Position numbers and translations under genes: made by a program | Assembly: GCF_041431415.1 (NCBI RefSeq) | Contig: NZ_CP107845.1 | Location: 3,348,001 to 3,412,000 of the forward strand | Reading direction: 5' to 3' | DNA length: 64,000 bases | Origin: Streptomyces sp. NBC_00513 | Lineage (GTDB): Bacteria > Actinomycetota > Actinomycetes > Streptomycetales > Streptomycetaceae | Shown: positions 1 to 9,538 of the stretch, piece by piece | Position numbering within the stretch: position 1 is the first letter of the stretch | Layout of the letters: the number at the start of each line of letters is the position of its first letter | The notes under the pieces: model-generated | The model's database searches: none | Told to the model about the DNA's origin: nothing | The model's input: the letters and a program-made list of their open reading frames with translations, nothing else

Positions 1-1
1 C

Positions 2-526
2 CGCGGCGCCGCCGGGGGCGGTGACGTCCAGTTCGAGGGAGGGCTTGGGGCTGTTGCCGGGGGTGCAGGTGGTGGTGGTGCCCATGGCCTTGATGGTGAG
101 CACGCCGGCGGTGAAGGTGACCTTGCCGCTCTTCTTGGGGGTGTAGGTGCCCGAGAGGTCGGTGATCTTGATGGGGGTGTCGGCGGGCACGGCCTCGGGG
201 TTGGGTGGGCCGGAGACGGGGACGGAGCCCTTGTCGGCGCCGCCGACGAGGATGACGGCGCTCGGGCTCATCGCGCCCTTGCCGAGCTCGATGGGGCTGG
301 AGGAGACGCCCTTCTGGAAGGACATCGTCAGCTTGTACCCGTCGCCGGCCTTGACCGCCTTGATGTCGATGGGCGAGACGGCCGACTTGTCCCCGATGGG
401 TGTGGCGCAGTTGTAGGCGACGTCGACCACGTCGGCGTGGGCCGAGGGGGCGAGCGTCAGGACGGCCGCCGATCCGGCCAGCGCGGAGGCCAGCGCGAGC
501 GCGGTGGTGCGTTTGCGGTGGGACAC
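2..526 (-). CDS. Secreted protein of unknown function, C-terminus cut by window edge
   Basis: The reading frame begins at a GTG preceded by GAGGGG and runs off the left edge, so only the first 175 codons are visible. The N-terminus is a classical Sec signal peptide: basic residues (SHRKR), an Ala/Leu-rich core, then a PSAHA-D cleavage site. The mature part starts DVVDVAYNCATPI and is rich in Ser, Thr, Lys and Gly, with beta-type alternation and two visible Cys. It looks like the small secreted beta-sandwich proteins common in Streptomyces. No enzymatic motif is visible and I do not assign a function. It is downstream of, and in the same direction as, the hut operon, but the 225-base gap argues for a separate unit. 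Confidence 0.75.
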   Translation of the reverse strand, partial: MSHRKRTTALALASALAGSAAVLTLAPSAHADVVDVAYNCATPIGDKSAVSPIDIKAVKAGDGYKLTMSFQKGVSSSPIELGKGAMSPSAVILVGGADKGSVPVSGPPNPEAVPADTPIKITDLSGTYTPKKSGKVTFTAGVLTIKAMGTTTTCTPGNSPKPSLELDVTAPGGAA

Positions 527-751
527 CTTCGTCTTCCCCTCGAACCGTGAACCGTGGATGTCCGACAAGTTACTGACGGCACATCAGATTGGTGGCTCAA
601 GGTACGCCGGGGGCCTTACGGAGGGAAGACACGGGACGGGCCCGGATCGGCGGCCGGTCGGCGGGGGTTCGACGGCGCGTCGGACGCACCTGTTTCGGCC
701 GGCTCGGCCCGGTCCGGGCCCGTGGGTGCTCGTGCGCGCCCGTGCTCGGGT

Positions 752-1930
752 TCAGACGGCGCGGACCCCTCGCTGCCAGACCTCGGCGACCAGCGGGACG
801 CCGGGCCGGTACGCGAGGTGGACGTGGCTGGGGGCGTCCAGCAGGACCAGGTCGGCGCGGGCTCCGGGGGCGAGCGTGCCGATGTCGGTGCGGCGCAGGG
901 CGCGGGCGCCGCCGGCGGTGGCGGACCAGAGCGCCTCGTCGGGGGTCATCCGCATGTCCCGGACGGCGAGCGCGATGCAGAACGGCATCGAACTCGTGTA
1001 GGAGGAGCCGGGGTTGCAGTCCGTGGACAGGGCCACGGTCACGCCCGCGTCCAGCAGGCGACGGGCGTCGGGCCACTGGGCGCGGGTGGAGAACTCGGCG
1101 CCGGGCAGCAGGGTGGCGACGGTGGTGGCCGAGGCCTGGGCGAGGGCGTCGACGTCGGCGTCCGTGAGGTGGGTGCAGTGGTCGGCGGAGGCCGCCTCCA
1201 GCTCGACGGCGAGTTGCACGCCGGGACCGTGGGAGAGCTGGTTGGCGTGGATGCGCGGGATCAGCCCGGCGGCCGCGCCGGCGGTGAGGATCGCGCGGGC
1301 CTGGTCGCCGTCGAAGGCGCCCTTCTCGCAGAACACGTCCACCCAGCGGGCGTGCGGGGCGCAGGCCGTCAGCATCTCGCCGGTGACCAGGTCCACGTAG
1401 CCGGCGGGGTCGTCGGCGTAGTCGGGGGACACGATGTGCGCGCCGAGGTAGGTGACCTCCTCGGTGTGCGCGGCGGCGATGCGCAGGGCGCGGGCCTCGT
1501 CGGCGACGGTGAGGCCGTAGCCGGACTTGGTCTCGAAGGTGGTGGTGCCCTGGCGGCGGGCCTCGTCGAGGTGGCGCAGCAGGTTGGCTTCGAGAGCGGC
1601 GTCCGTGGCGGCGCGGGTCGCGGCGACGGTGGTGCGGATGCCTCCCGCGGAGTAGGCGCGCCCGGACATCCGGGCGTTGAACTCGGCGGTGCGGTCGCCC
1701 GCGAACACCAGGTGGGAGTGGGAGTCCACGAAGCCGGGGATGACGGCCCGACCCTCGGCGTCGACGTCCCGGTCGGCGGCGGGCGCCCGGTCGGAGGGGC
1801 CGACCCAGGCGACGCGCTCGTCCTCGATGACGACGGCCGCGTTCTCGATCAGGCCGAGAGGGCTGCCGTCGCCGAGGGCGGGGTCGTTGGTGACGAGGCT
1901 GCCGATGTTGGTGATGACGGTGGTGGTCAT
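752..1930 (-). CDS. hutI: Imidazolonepropionase
   Basis: This 392-residue amidohydrolase opens 4-imidazolone-5-propionate to N-formimino-L-glutamate, the third step of histidine breakdown. The metal-binding HSH lies in [16 protein letters not shown] (about residues 65-80). Also visible are the family ETKSGYG segment, HANQLSHG, and the late Asp in [14 protein letters not shown]. The open frame extends far upstream, but the ATG at 1930 ([11 protein letters not shown]) gives the usual family length and follows the end of hutF by 47 bases. It is the last gene of the leftward operon hutU, M20 amidohydrolase, hutF, hutI. Confidence 0.93.
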   Translation of the reverse strand: MTTTVITNIGSLVTNDPALGDGSPLGLIENAAVVIEDERVAWVGPSDRAPAADRDVDAEGRAVIPGFVDSHSHLVFAGDRTAEFNARMSGRAYSAGGIRTTVAATRAATDAALEANLLRHLDEARRQGTTTFETKSGYGLTVADEARALRIAAAHTEEVTYLGAHIVSPDYADDPAGYVDLVTGEMLTACAPHARWVDVFCEKGAFDGDQARAILTAGAAAGLIPRIHANQLSHGPGVQLAVELEAASADHCTHLTDADVDALAQASATTVATLLPGAEFSTRAQWPDARRLLDAGVTVALSTDCNPGSSYTSSMPFCIALAVRDMRMTPDEALWSATAGGARALRRTDIGTLAPGARADLVLLDAPSHVHLAYRPGVPLVAEVWQRGVRAV

Positions 1931-1977
1931 GATTCCTCTCGGGGTTGGCCGGGCTCCGCCCCGGATCCTTCGGCCGG

Positions 1978-3327
1978 TCAGCCTCGGACGGCTGCGATCG
2001 ACTCGGAAAGGGCGGCCGCCACGTCCCCGACCAGGGTGTGCGCCCCGTCGCGGACGATGTGCCGGCCGCCCACCACGGTGTGGCGGACGTCGGCGGCGGA
2101 CGCGGCGAACACGGCGGTCTCGGCGGCCAGGCGGGGCAGCGGACCGGCGGTGCGCACGGAGTCCAGGGCGATCGTGGTGAAGTCCGCGAGGGCGCCCGTC
2201 TCCAGCCGGCCCGCGTCGGGCAGGCCCAGGGCGGCGTGCCCGTCCTCGGTGGCGGCGGAGAGCAGGGCGTGGGCCGTCCAGTGGCCGCGGGTGCGGCTGC
2301 GCAGCCGCTCGTTCAGCTCCATCGCGCGGGCCTCTTCGAGGAGGTCGATCACGGCGTGGCTGTCGCTGCCGAGGGAGAGCGGGCTGCCCGCGTGCTGGAG
2401 GCGGGTCGCGGGGCCGATGCCGTCGGCGAGGTCGCGTTCGGTGGTGGGGCACATGCAGGTGCCGGTGGAGGTTCCGCCGAGCAGGGCGATGTCGGTGTCG
2501 GTGAGGTGCGTGTTGTGGACGCCGGTGGTGCGGGGCCCGAGCACGCCGTGGTCGGAGAGGAGTTGGGTGGGGGTGCGGCCGTGGGCGGCCTGGCAGGCGT
2601 CGTTCTCGGCGGTCTGCTCCGAGAGGTGGACGTGCAGGGGTGCCCTCCGTTCCTGGGCCCATTGGGCGACGGTGGCCAGTTGGTCGGCGGGCACCGCGCG
2701 CACCGAGTGGATCGCGGCGCCGATCAGGGCGTGCGCGCGGGGCTTGAGGGCGGTGACCCGTCCGGCCCAGGCGTCGGCGGTGCCGTCGGAGAACCGCCGC
2801 TGGTGCGGTTCGGGTGCCTTGCCGAAGCCCGAGGAGAGGTAGGCGGTGTCGAGGAGGGTGATGCGGATGCCGGCCGCGGCGGCGGCCTCGATCAGCGCCT
2901 CGCCCATGGCGTTGGGGTCGGCGTAGGGGGCGCCGCCGGGCGCGTGGTGGACGTAGTGGAACTCGCCGACGTTGGTGACGCCGGCGAGGGCCATCTCCGC
3001 GTACACCGCGCGGGCCAGCGCGAAGTAGCTGTCGGGGGTGAGGTTCTGGGCGAACTTGTACATGAAGTCGCGCCAGGTCCAGAAGGTGCCGCTGCCGACC
3101 TGGACCGTGCCCCGCAGGGCGCGGTGGAAGGCGTGGGAGTGCGCGTTGGCCAGGCCCGGGACGGTGAGGCCGCGCAGCACCTCCGCGCCGGGGGGCGGGG
3201 CCGGGGTGTCGGTGCGCAGGGCGGCGATGCGCCCGTCGGCGTCCACGTCCAGCGCGACGCCCGGCTCGACGTGGGTGCCGAGCCAGGCGTGTTCCAGCCA
3301 GTACGTCTTGTGTGCGGTCACCTGCAC
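1978..3327 (-). CDS. hutF: Formimidoylglutamate deiminase
   Basis: This 449-residue amidohydrolase-superfamily enzyme deiminates N-formimino-L-glutamate to N-formyl-L-glutamate plus ammonia. The metal-binding HSH is in [24 protein letters not shown] and the catalytic-Asp segment [16 protein letters not shown] follow, as in the HutF/TRZ-ATZ family. The GTG start at 3327 overlaps the end of the upstream amidohydrolase by 10 bases, so translation is probably coupled. HutF implies the formylglutamate branch of histidine utilisation, which needs a deformylase (HutG role) downstream. Confidence 0.93.
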   Translation of the reverse strand: MQVTAHKTYWLEHAWLGTHVEPGVALDVDADGRIAALRTDTPAPPPGAEVLRGLTVPGLANAHSHAFHRALRGTVQVGSGTFWTWRDFMYKFAQNLTPDSYFALARAVYAEMALAGVTNVGEFHYVHHAPGGAPYADPNAMGEALIEAAAAAGIRITLLDTAYLSSGFGKAPEPHQRRFSDGTADAWAGRVTALKPRAHALIGAAIHSVRAVPADQLATVAQWAQERRAPLHVHLSEQTAENDACQAAHGRTPTQLLSDHGVLGPRTTGVHNTHLTDTDIALLGGTSTGTCMCPTTERDLADGIGPATRLQHAGSPLSLGSDSHAVIDLLEEARAMELNERLRSRTRGHWTAHALLSAATEDGHAALGLPDAGRLETGALADFTTIALDSVRTAGPLPRLAAETAVFAASAADVRHTVVGGRHIVRDGAHTLVGDVAAALSESIAAVRG

Positions 3328-4547
3328 GCGAGTCCTTCCAGTACGTCGGCGAGGGCCAGGACTCCGGCCACGCAGTCGTCCTCGGCGGCGAACTCCTTCG
3401 GGGAGTGGGAGACGCCGGTCGGGTTCCGTACGAACAGCATCGCGGTCGGGACGGCGGCGGAGAGGATTCCCGCGTCGTGTCCCGCGCCGGTGCCGAGGAC
3501 GGGCAGGGATCCGCCGAGGATCCGGTTCAGTTCGTCGCGCAGGGCGTGTTCGAACTCGACGACCGGGGTGAAGGACTCCCGGACGATGTCGAGGTCGATG
3601 CCGTCCTGGTCGGCGCGTTCGCGGGCGGCCTTCTCGATGGCCGTGACGACCGTGTCGAGGGTGGCCTGGTCGGCGGCGCGCGAGTCGAGCCAGCCGCGGA
3701 CCAGCGAGGGGATGGCGTTGACCCCGTTGGGTTCGACGGCGATCTTCCCGAAGGTGGCGACGGCTCCGGCGAGGGCGGCCTCGGTGCGGGCGGCCAGCAC
3801 GGTCGCCGCGTACGTGAGCATGGGGTCGCGGCGGTCGACGAGGCGGGTGGTGCCCGCGTGGTTGGCCTCGCCGTGGAAGTCGAAGCGCCAGCGGCCGTGC
3901 GGCCAGATCGCGGAGGCGATGCCGACCCGGTCCCCGGACAGGTCCAGGGCCCGGCCCTGTTCGACGTGGAGTTCGACGAAGGCGCCGATGCGGGCGAGGC
4001 GCTCGGGGTCGGCGCCGATCGTCTCGGGGTCGTACCCGGCGGCCTCCATGGCGCGGGGCAGGGTGATCCCGTCCGCGTCGCGGAGCTCGTACGCCTTCTC
4101 CTTGGTCAGCTGCCCGGCCGCGAGGCGGGAGCCGACGCAGGCGAGGCCGAAGCGGGCCCCTTCCTCGTCACCGAAGTTGGTGATGGCCAGGGGCCTGGAG
4201 AGCTCCGCTCCCCTCCCGCGGAGTTCGTCCAGGGCCGCGAAGGAGGACACCACGCCGAGGGGGCCGTCGAAGGCCCCGCCGTCGGGGACGGAGTCCAGGT
4301 GCGAGCCGGTGACGACGGCGTCGCCCGCGAGGGGGTCGCCGAGCCAGGCCCACTGGTTGCCGTTGCGGTCCGTCTCGTAGGTGAGACCGCGGGCCTCGGC
4401 CTGGGCCTGGAACCAGGTGCGGCAGTCGGCGTCGGCGCCGGTCCAGGCGTGCCGGCGGTAGCCGCCGGAGTCGGCGTGCCGGCCGATGGGGGCGAGCTCG
4501 TCCCACATGGAGTGGAACGAGGTCGCCCCGGCGGGGTGGTCGCTCAC
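3318..4547 (-). CDS. M20-family amidohydrolase (allantoate amidohydrolase/N-carbamoylase type) in the hut operon
   Basis: This 409-residue metallopeptidase-fold amidohydrolase resembles the AllC/HyuC group. Visible metal and catalytic motifs are [29 protein letters not shown], the HVEQGRAL His, and the late GAGHDAG. The GTG start overlaps the hutU stop (GTGA at 4544-4547) and its end overlaps hutF by 10 bases. It is therefore firmly embedded in the histidine pathway rather than in purine breakdown. By homology alone it would be called allantoate amidohydrolase. From context I infer that it deformylates N-formyl-L-glutamate, the HutG step, because no HutG-like gene is present here. That inference is untested. 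Confidence 0.87.
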   Translation of the reverse strand: MSDHPAGATSFHSMWDELAPIGRHADSGGYRRHAWTGADADCRTWFQAQAEARGLTYETDRNGNQWAWLGDPLAGDAVVTGSHLDSVPDGGAFDGPLGVVSSFAALDELRGRGAELSRPLAITNFGDEEGARFGLACVGSRLAAGQLTKEKAYELRDADGITLPRAMEAAGYDPETIGADPERLARIGAFVELHVEQGRALDLSGDRVGIASAIWPHGRWRFDFHGEANHAGTTRLVDRRDPMLTYAATVLAARTEAALAGAVATFGKIAVEPNGVNAIPSLVRGWLDSRAADQATLDTVVTAIEKAARERADQDGIDLDIVRESFTPVVEFEHALRDELNRILGGSLPVLGTGAGHDAGILSAAVPTAMLFVRNPTGVSHSPKEFAAEDDCVAGVLALADVLEGLACR

Positions 4548-6208
4548 GCGTCGTCGCCCTCGCGCATGGGGACGCGGACGCCGCGGTCGTCGGCCACCGA
4601 CTCGGCGATGTCGTAGCCCGCGTCGACGTGGCGGATGACGCCCATGCCCGGGTCGTTGGTCAGGACGCGGCGGATCTTCTCGCCGGCGAGCTTCGTGCCG
4701 TCCGCGACGGTGACCTGGCCGGCGTGGATGGAGCGGCCCATGCCGACGCCGCCGCCGTGGTGGATGGAGACCCAGGAGGCGCCGGAGGCGACGTTGACCA
4801 TGGCGTTGAGCAGCGGCCAGTCCGCGATGGCGTCGGAGCCGTCGAGCATGGCCTCGGTCTCGCGGTACGGGGAGGCCACCGAGCCGCAGTCCAGGTGGTC
4901 GCGGCCGATGACCAGCGGGGCGGCCAGGGTGCCGTCGGCGACCATCTCGTTGAAGCGCTCGCCGGCCTTGTCGCGCTCGCCGTAGCCGAGCCAGCAGATG
5001 CGGGCGGGCAGGCCCTGGAAGTGGACGCGTTCGCCGGCCATCTTGATCCAGCGGTGCAGGGACTCGTTCTCGGGGAAGAGGTCGAGCATCGCCTTGTCGG
5101 TCTTGTGGATGTCCGAGGCCTCGCCGGACAGGGCGGCCCAGCGGAAGGGGCCCTTGCCCTCGCAGAACAGCGGGCGGATGTAGGCGGGGACGAAGCCGGG
5201 GAAGGCGAAGGCGCGGTCGTAGCCGGCGAGCTGGGCCTCGCCGCGGATGGAGTTGCCGTAGTCGAAGACCTCGGCGCCGGCGTCCATGAAGCCGACCATG
5301 GCCTCGACGTGCGTGGCCATGGACTCGCGGGCGCGGGTGGTGAAGCCCGCCGGGTCCTTGGCCGCGTAGTCCGCCATGTCGTCGAAGTCGACGCCGACGG
5401 GGAGGTAGGCGAGCGGGTCGTGGGCGGAGGTCTGGTCCGTCACGATGTCGATCGGGGCGCCTTCGGCGAGCATCTGCGGCAGCAGGTCGGCCGCGTTGCC
5501 GAGCAGACCGATGGAGAGCGGCTTGCGGGCGTCACGGGCCTCGACGGCCAGCTGGAGCGCGTGGCGCAGGTTGTCGGCCTTGACGTCGAGGTAGCGGTGC
5601 TCGATGCGGCGGTCGATGGCGCGCGGGTCGACGTCGATGCAGATCGCGACGCCGTCGTTCATGGTGACGGCCAGCGGCTGGGCGCCGCCCATGCCGCCGA
5701 GGCCGGCGGTGAGGGTGATGGTGCCGGCGAGCGTGCCGTTGAACTTCTTCGCGGCGACGGCGGCGAATGTCTCGTAGGTGCCCTGGAGGATGCCCTGGGT
5801 GCCGATGTAGATCCAGGAACCGGCGGTCATCTGGCCGTACATGGTGAGGCCGAGGTGCTCCAGGCGGCGGAACTCCTCCCAGTTGGCCCAGTCGCCGACC
5901 AGGTTGGAGTTGGCGAGCAGGACGCGCGGCGCCCACTCGTGGGTCTGCATCACGCCGACCGGGCGGCCGGACTGGACGAGCATCGTCTCGTCCTGCTTCA
6001 GGGTCCGCAGGGTGCGGACCATGGCGTCGTACGAGCGCCAGTCGCGCGCGGCCTTGCCGGTGCCGCCGTAGACGACGAGCTTGTCGGGGTGCTCGGCGAC
6101 CTCGGGGTCGAGGTTGTTCTGGAGCATCCGCAGCGCGGCCTCCTGCTGCCATCCCAGGGTGCTGAGTTCGGTGCCTCGCGCGGCCCGTACGGGGCGGGGT
6201 CCTGACAT
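4544..6208 (-). CDS. hutU: Urocanate hydratase
   Basis: This 554-residue cytosolic NAD-dependent enzyme converts urocanate to 4-imidazolone-5-propionate. It carries the family features [17 protein letters not shown] and [15 protein letters not shown] near the N-terminus, [14 protein letters not shown] in the NAD-binding region, and the catalytic-Cys stretch [14 protein letters not shown]. The ATG at 6208 is preceded by a strong GGAGGAGG. It is the first gene of the leftward hut operon. Histidine ammonia-lyase (hutH) is not in the window. A promoter with an embedded palindrome lies just upstream. Confidence 0.96.
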   Translation of the reverse strand: MSGPRPVRAARGTELSTLGWQQEAALRMLQNNLDPEVAEHPDKLVVYGGTGKAARDWRSYDAMVRTLRTLKQDETMLVQSGRPVGVMQTHEWAPRVLLANSNLVGDWANWEEFRRLEHLGLTMYGQMTAGSWIYIGTQGILQGTYETFAAVAAKKFNGTLAGTITLTAGLGGMGGAQPLAVTMNDGVAICIDVDPRAIDRRIEHRYLDVKADNLRHALQLAVEARDARKPLSIGLLGNAADLLPQMLAEGAPIDIVTDQTSAHDPLAYLPVGVDFDDMADYAAKDPAGFTTRARESMATHVEAMVGFMDAGAEVFDYGNSIRGEAQLAGYDRAFAFPGFVPAYIRPLFCEGKGPFRWAALSGEASDIHKTDKAMLDLFPENESLHRWIKMAGERVHFQGLPARICWLGYGERDKAGERFNEMVADGTLAAPLVIGRDHLDCGSVASPYRETEAMLDGSDAIADWPLLNAMVNVASGASWVSIHHGGGVGMGRSIHAGQVTVADGTKLAGEKIRRVLTNDPGMGVIRHVDAGYDIAESVADDRGVRVPMREGDDA

Positions 6209-6245
6209 GGCGGGTGCCTCCTCCGGTGTGGGTCAATCCATTCAC

Positions 6246-6274
6246 ATCCTGACCTCCTGAATAGATTCAGTCAA
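6246..6274 (-). promoter_or_regulatory. hutU promoter with embedded palindromic operator
   Basis: On the minus strand TTGACT (6274-6269) and CAGGAT (6251-6246) are separated by 17 bases, a good vegetative-type promoter that ends about 38 bases before the hutU ATG. Between the boxes, touching the -35, lies the perfect inverted repeat CTGAAT-AG-ATTCAG (6257-6270). That is an ideal position for a repressor. The same palindrome sits upstream of the divergent decarboxylase gene at 6305, so one protein could control both. Confidence 0.6.
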
Positions 6275-6304
6275 CAGCTGCGGCCGGCCCCGCCGGATGA
6301 TGGG

Positions 6305-7654
6305 ATGGCGGACATGGCCGCCGACACACACGCGCAGAGCGCCGCCACCCGCCGGGACCGGGCCGTACGGGCCGCCGCGCGGCAGGGCCTCCTGGACACG
6401 GAACCGCTGGTCTGCCTGCTGGACACCGCCGGGATCCGCGCGTCGGCCGGCGCGCTGACCCGCGCGTTCGCCGACGCCCTGCCGGCCGGCGCCCCCGTCC
6501 TGCACGCCTTCGCGGTGAAGGCCTGCCCCCTGGTCCCGGTGCTGCGGCTGCTCTCCTCGGTCGGCGTCGGCTGCGAGGTGGCCAGCGCCGGCGAGCTGGC
6601 GCTGGCCCGGGCGGCCGGGGTCGCGCCGGAGCACACCGTGCTGGACTCCCCCGCCAAGACCCCGGCGGAACTCCGCGAGGCCCTCGCCCTGGGCATCGCC
6701 GTCAACGCCGACAACGGGCAGGAGCTGCGCCGCATCGACGCCCTGGTCGCGGCGGCCCCCACCCGGTCCCCGATCGGCGTACGGATCAACCCGCAGACCG
6801 GCGCGGGCGCCATCGACGCCCTGTCCACGGCCACGGCCACCTCGAAGTTCGGCGTCCCGCTGCGCGACCCGGGCGCGCGCGAGTGGCTGCTGCGGGCGTA
6901 CGCGGATCGGCCGTGGCTCACCCGGCTGCACACCCACTCGGGCTCCCAGGGCGTGCCCCTGCCGTTGATCGCGGAGGGGGTGCGGGAGCTGTACGCCCTG
7001 GCCGAGGAGATCAACGCGGCGGCCGGGCGGCGGCAGGTCGACACCCTCGACATCGGGGGCGGGCTGCCGGTGAACTTCTCCTCGGACGCCGAGACCCCGA
7101 CGTACGCGCAGTACGTGGCGGCCCTGCGGGCCGCGGCGCCCGGCCTGTTCTCGGGCGCCTACGGCCTGGTCACGGAGTTCGGCCGCTCCCTGACCGCCAA
7201 GCACGGGCTGGTCCTGGCACGGGTCGAGTACACGAAGGCGACCGGCGGCCGGCCCATCGCCCTCACGCACGCCGGGGTCCAGGTCGCCACCCGCACGGTG
7301 TACGCCCCGGCGGCCTGGCCGCTGCGGATCCTCCCGTACGACGCCAAGGGCCTCCCGAAGACCGGGACCCCCGTCCCCCAGGACGTCGCGGGCCCGGCCT
7401 GCTTCGCGGGGGACCTGCTGGCCACGGCGCGGGAGCTGCCGGAACTGGCCCCGGGTGACCTGGTCGCCGTACCGGACACCGGCGCGTACTTCTTCACCGC
7501 CCACCACGGCTACAACAGCCTTCCCCGACCGGCGGTCCACGGCTTCACGGTGGACGCCGCCGGAGCGGTCCGCTTCGCTCCGGTCCGCCCGGCGCAGCCG
7601 CTGTCCGCGATCGTCGCCGAGGCGGGCGGCGCGAACCCGGACGCCCTCCTGTGA
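6305..7654 (+). CDS. PLP-dependent (fold type III) amino-acid decarboxylase, diaminopimelate/ornithine decarboxylase family
   Basis: The 449-residue protein has the alanine-racemase-like barrel followed by a beta domain. The Schiff-base Lys is K72 in HAFAVKACPLV. The phosphate-binding part includes HTHSGSQG and DIGGGLPVNF, then EFGRSLTAKHG. The C-terminal GPACFAGDLL corresponds to the GPxCxxxD active-site motif, and GAYFFTAHHGYNS closes the domain. Substrate cannot be read from sequence; diaminopimelate, ornithine, lysine or arginine are all possible. It is divergent from hutU and shares the operator region, so a role in amino-acid catabolism is more likely than lysine biosynthesis. The ATG at 6305 has only a weak Shine-Dalgarno; an in-frame ATG at 6314 is an alternative. 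Confidence 0.85.
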   Translation: MADMAADTHAQSAATRRDRAVRAAARQGLLDTEPLVCLLDTAGIRASAGALTRAFADALPAGAPVLHAFAVKACPLVPVLRLLSSVGVGCEVASAGELALARAAGVAPEHTVLDSPAKTPAELREALALGIAVNADNGQELRRIDALVAAAPTRSPIGVRINPQTGAGAIDALSTATATSKFGVPLRDPGAREWLLRAYADRPWLTRLHTHSGSQGVPLPLIAEGVRELYALAEEINAAAGRRQVDTLDIGGGLPVNFSSDAETPTYAQYVAALRAAAPGLFSGAYGLVTEFGRSLTAKHGLVLARVEYTKATGGRPIALTHAGVQVATRTVYAPAAWPLRILPYDAKGLPKTGTPVPQDVAGPACFAGDLLATARELPELAPGDLVAVPDTGAYFFTAHHGYNSLPRPAVHGFTVDAAGAVRFAPVRPAQPLSAIVAEAGGANPDALL

Positions 7655-7673
7655 AACCGCGGGGGCCCCGGCG

Positions 7674-8246
7674 TCAGCCGGACTCGGCGAGCGTCGCGCG
7701 CACCGCCGGGGTCAGCCCGGCCACCACCGCGTCCGCGCTCAGCGTCACCACCCCCGGCAGCCGCAGCAGGTAGCGGGCCAACCCCAGCCCGAGCAGTTGG
7801 GCGGCGACCAGTCCGGCGACCCGCGCCGCCCGCTCCGGGCCCAGCGCGGCGGCCAGCGCCGGCGCGACCTGCCCGGCGAACGTCTCCCGCATCCGCTGCG
7901 CGGCCCGCTCGTTGGTGACGGCCGAGCGCAGCAGGACCAGGAGCGCGTCGTCGGACGGGTCCCCTTCCCAGCGCTCGACGAAGTGGCGCACCAGCGCCTG
8001 CGGCAGTTCCGACTCCGGTACGGCGCCCAGGTCCGGCAGCCGCAGGTCCACGGCCAGGGCCGCGTCGAACAGCTTCTCCTTGTTGCCGAAGTACCGCATG
8101 ACCATCGAAGGGTCGATGTCGGCGTCGGCGGCGACGGCCCGGATCGTCGTGCGCTCGTACCCCTGTGCGGCGAACCGTTCGCGCGCCGCCCGCAGGATCG
8201 CCGCCCTGGTCTGCGCGCCCCTGCTCCCCACCTCGTGTGCTGCCAT
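7674..8246 (-). CDS. TetR-family transcriptional regulator
   Basis: This is a 190-residue repressor. The helix-turn-helix is at the N-terminus (TRAAILRAARERFAAQGYERTTIRAVAADADIDPSMVMRYFGNKEKLF, roughly residues 13-60), followed by an all-helical ligand domain. The open frame continues upstream but the ATG at 8246 gives a standard TetR length. It is divergent from the FAD monooxygenase at 8353. The 106-base gap holds several CAACG/CGTTG palindromes, the expected TetR target, and one of them covers its own start codon. It probably represses itself and the oxygenase. The inducer is unknown. Confidence 0.9.
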   Translation of the reverse strand: MAAHEVGSRGAQTRAAILRAARERFAAQGYERTTIRAVAADADIDPSMVMRYFGNKEKLFDAALAVDLRLPDLGAVPESELPQALVRHFVERWEGDPSDDALLVLLRSAVTNERAAQRMRETFAGQVAPALAAALGPERAARVAGLVAAQLLGLGLARYLLRLPGVVTLSADAVVAGLTPAVRATLAESG

Positions 8247-8333
8247 GTCAACGAATGTAGGCCAACGATCGTTGACATGCCACCGAAGCAGGCGCACCCT
8301 GAAGTCAACAGACGTTGGCCAACACCCGTTGGC
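8244..8333. promoter_or_regulatory. Two clusters of TetR-type palindromes in the divergent intergenic region
   Basis: The perfect palindrome CAACGATCGTTG is at 8263-8274. A wider inverted repeat, CATGTCAACGA (8244-8254) with TCGTTGACATG (8269-8279), frames it. A second cluster contains CAACAGACGTTG (8306-8317) and GCCAAC-ACCC-GTTGGC (8318-8333), ending just before the monooxygenase Shine-Dalgarno. One cluster faces each gene, as expected for a repressor controlling both directions. Confidence 0.65.
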
Positions 8334-8352
8334 ATCCCGGAGGAGGCATCCC

Positions 8353-9507
8353 GTGACCCGTCCCGCACTCCCCGCCCGCACCGAGGTCGCCGTCGTCGGC
8401 GCCGGCCCCACCGGCCTCGCGCTCGCCGTCACCCTCGCCCGGGCCGGCATCGACTTCGTGCTCCTCGACCGGCAGGCCGAAGGGGCCAACACCTCCCGCG
8501 CGGCCGTCGTCCACGCCCGCACCCTGGAGGTCCTCGACGAACTGGACCCGTCCGGCGCGCTCTCCGCCGAACTGATCGGCCGCGGCATCCCCGTCACCCG
8601 GTTCCGGATCCGCGACGGCGCCCGCGTCCTGACCGCGATCCCCTTCGACGGGCTGCGGACCGCCCACCCGTACGCGCTGATGGTCCCCCAGTACGAGACC
8701 GAGGCGGTGCTGCTCGACCGGCTGCGCGCGCTGGGCGGCGAGGTCCACCGCCCGTACCAGGTCACCGCCCTCACCCAGGACGACCAGGGCGTCACCCTGA
8801 CCACCGCGACCGGCGAGACCCTGCGCGCCGACCACGTCGTGGGCGCCGACGGCATGCACAGCGTCGTCCGCGAGGCGGCCGGGATCGGCTTCACCGGCAG
8901 CTCGTACGAGGAGTCCTTCGCCCTCGCCGACGTCACCATGGACTGGGCGCCGGGCCGACGGGAGGTCTCGCTGACCTTCGGCGCGGCCGGGCTGACCGTG
9001 GTCGCCCCGCTGCCGGGCGAGGACGGCCGGCGCTACCGGATCGTCGCCACCGCGGACAGGGCGCCGGCCGAACCGGACCTCGGCTTCGTCCAGGCGCTCC
9101 TGGACGAGCGCGCGCCGGGACAGGCCCGCGTCACCGGGGTCCTGTGGTCCTCCCGGTTCCGCGTCCACCACCGGGTCGCCGACCGCTACCGCGCCGGACG
9201 GATGCTGCTCGCCGGGGACGCCGCCCACGTGCACAGCCCGGCCGGCGGGCAGGGCATGAACACCGGCATCCAGGACGGCCACGCCCTCGGCCGGGCCCTG
9301 ACCAACGGCCGCCTCGACGCGTACGAGGCGACGCGCCGCCCCGTCGCCCTGCGGGTGGTGGCCTTCACCGACCGGATGACCCGCGTCGCGACCACCCGCA
9401 ACCCGGTCCTGCGCGCCGTGCGCAACACCGCGCTGCCCGTGCTGGGCCGCGTCCCGGTGCTGCGCGACCGTCTCGCCAACGAGCTCGCCGAGCTGGACTA
9501 CCGCTGA
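8353..9507 (+). CDS. FAD-dependent aromatic-hydroxylase-type monooxygenase (class A)
   Basis: The 384-residue flavoprotein begins with the Rossmann dinucleotide motif VAVVGAGPTGLALAVTLARAG. It contains the DG motif VVGADGMHSVVRE (about residue 165) and the GD motif MLLAGDAAHVHSPAGGQGMNTGIQD (about residue 285), the signature set of PHBH-type hydroxylases. These enzymes use NAD(P)H and oxygen to hydroxylate aromatic compounds or inactivate polyketide and rifamycin-type drugs. The GTG start has GGAGGA at good spacing. At 384 residues it lacks the C-terminal thioredoxin-like domain of longer relatives. Together with the divergent TetR this looks like an inducible detoxification pair; the substrate is unknown. 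Confidence 0.9.
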   Translation: MTRPALPARTEVAVVGAGPTGLALAVTLARAGIDFVLLDRQAEGANTSRAAVVHARTLEVLDELDPSGALSAELIGRGIPVTRFRIRDGARVLTAIPFDGLRTAHPYALMVPQYETEAVLLDRLRALGGEVHRPYQVTALTQDDQGVTLTTATGETLRADHVVGADGMHSVVREAAGIGFTGSSYEESFALADVTMDWAPGRREVSLTFGAAGLTVVAPLPGEDGRRYRIVATADRAPAEPDLGFVQALLDERAPGQARVTGVLWSSRFRVHHRVADRYRAGRMLLAGDAAHVHSPAGGQGMNTGIQDGHALGRALTNGRLDAYEATRRPVALRVVAFTDRMTRVATTRNPVLRAVRNTALPVLGRVPVLRDRLANELAELDYR

Positions 9508-9538
9508 GCGGCGGCCCCGCACCAATCCCCGCGCGTCC

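Noticed and set aside
752..2662. N-terminally extended imidazolonepropionase frame
   Set aside because: The extension overlaps hutF in another frame and is not protein-like; ATG at 1930 gives the family length.
554..2842. Very long plus-strand frame across the hut genes
   Set aside because: It is antisense to hutI/hutF with intact motifs; the translation is Gly/Arg/Val-rich filler typical of high-GC shadow frames.
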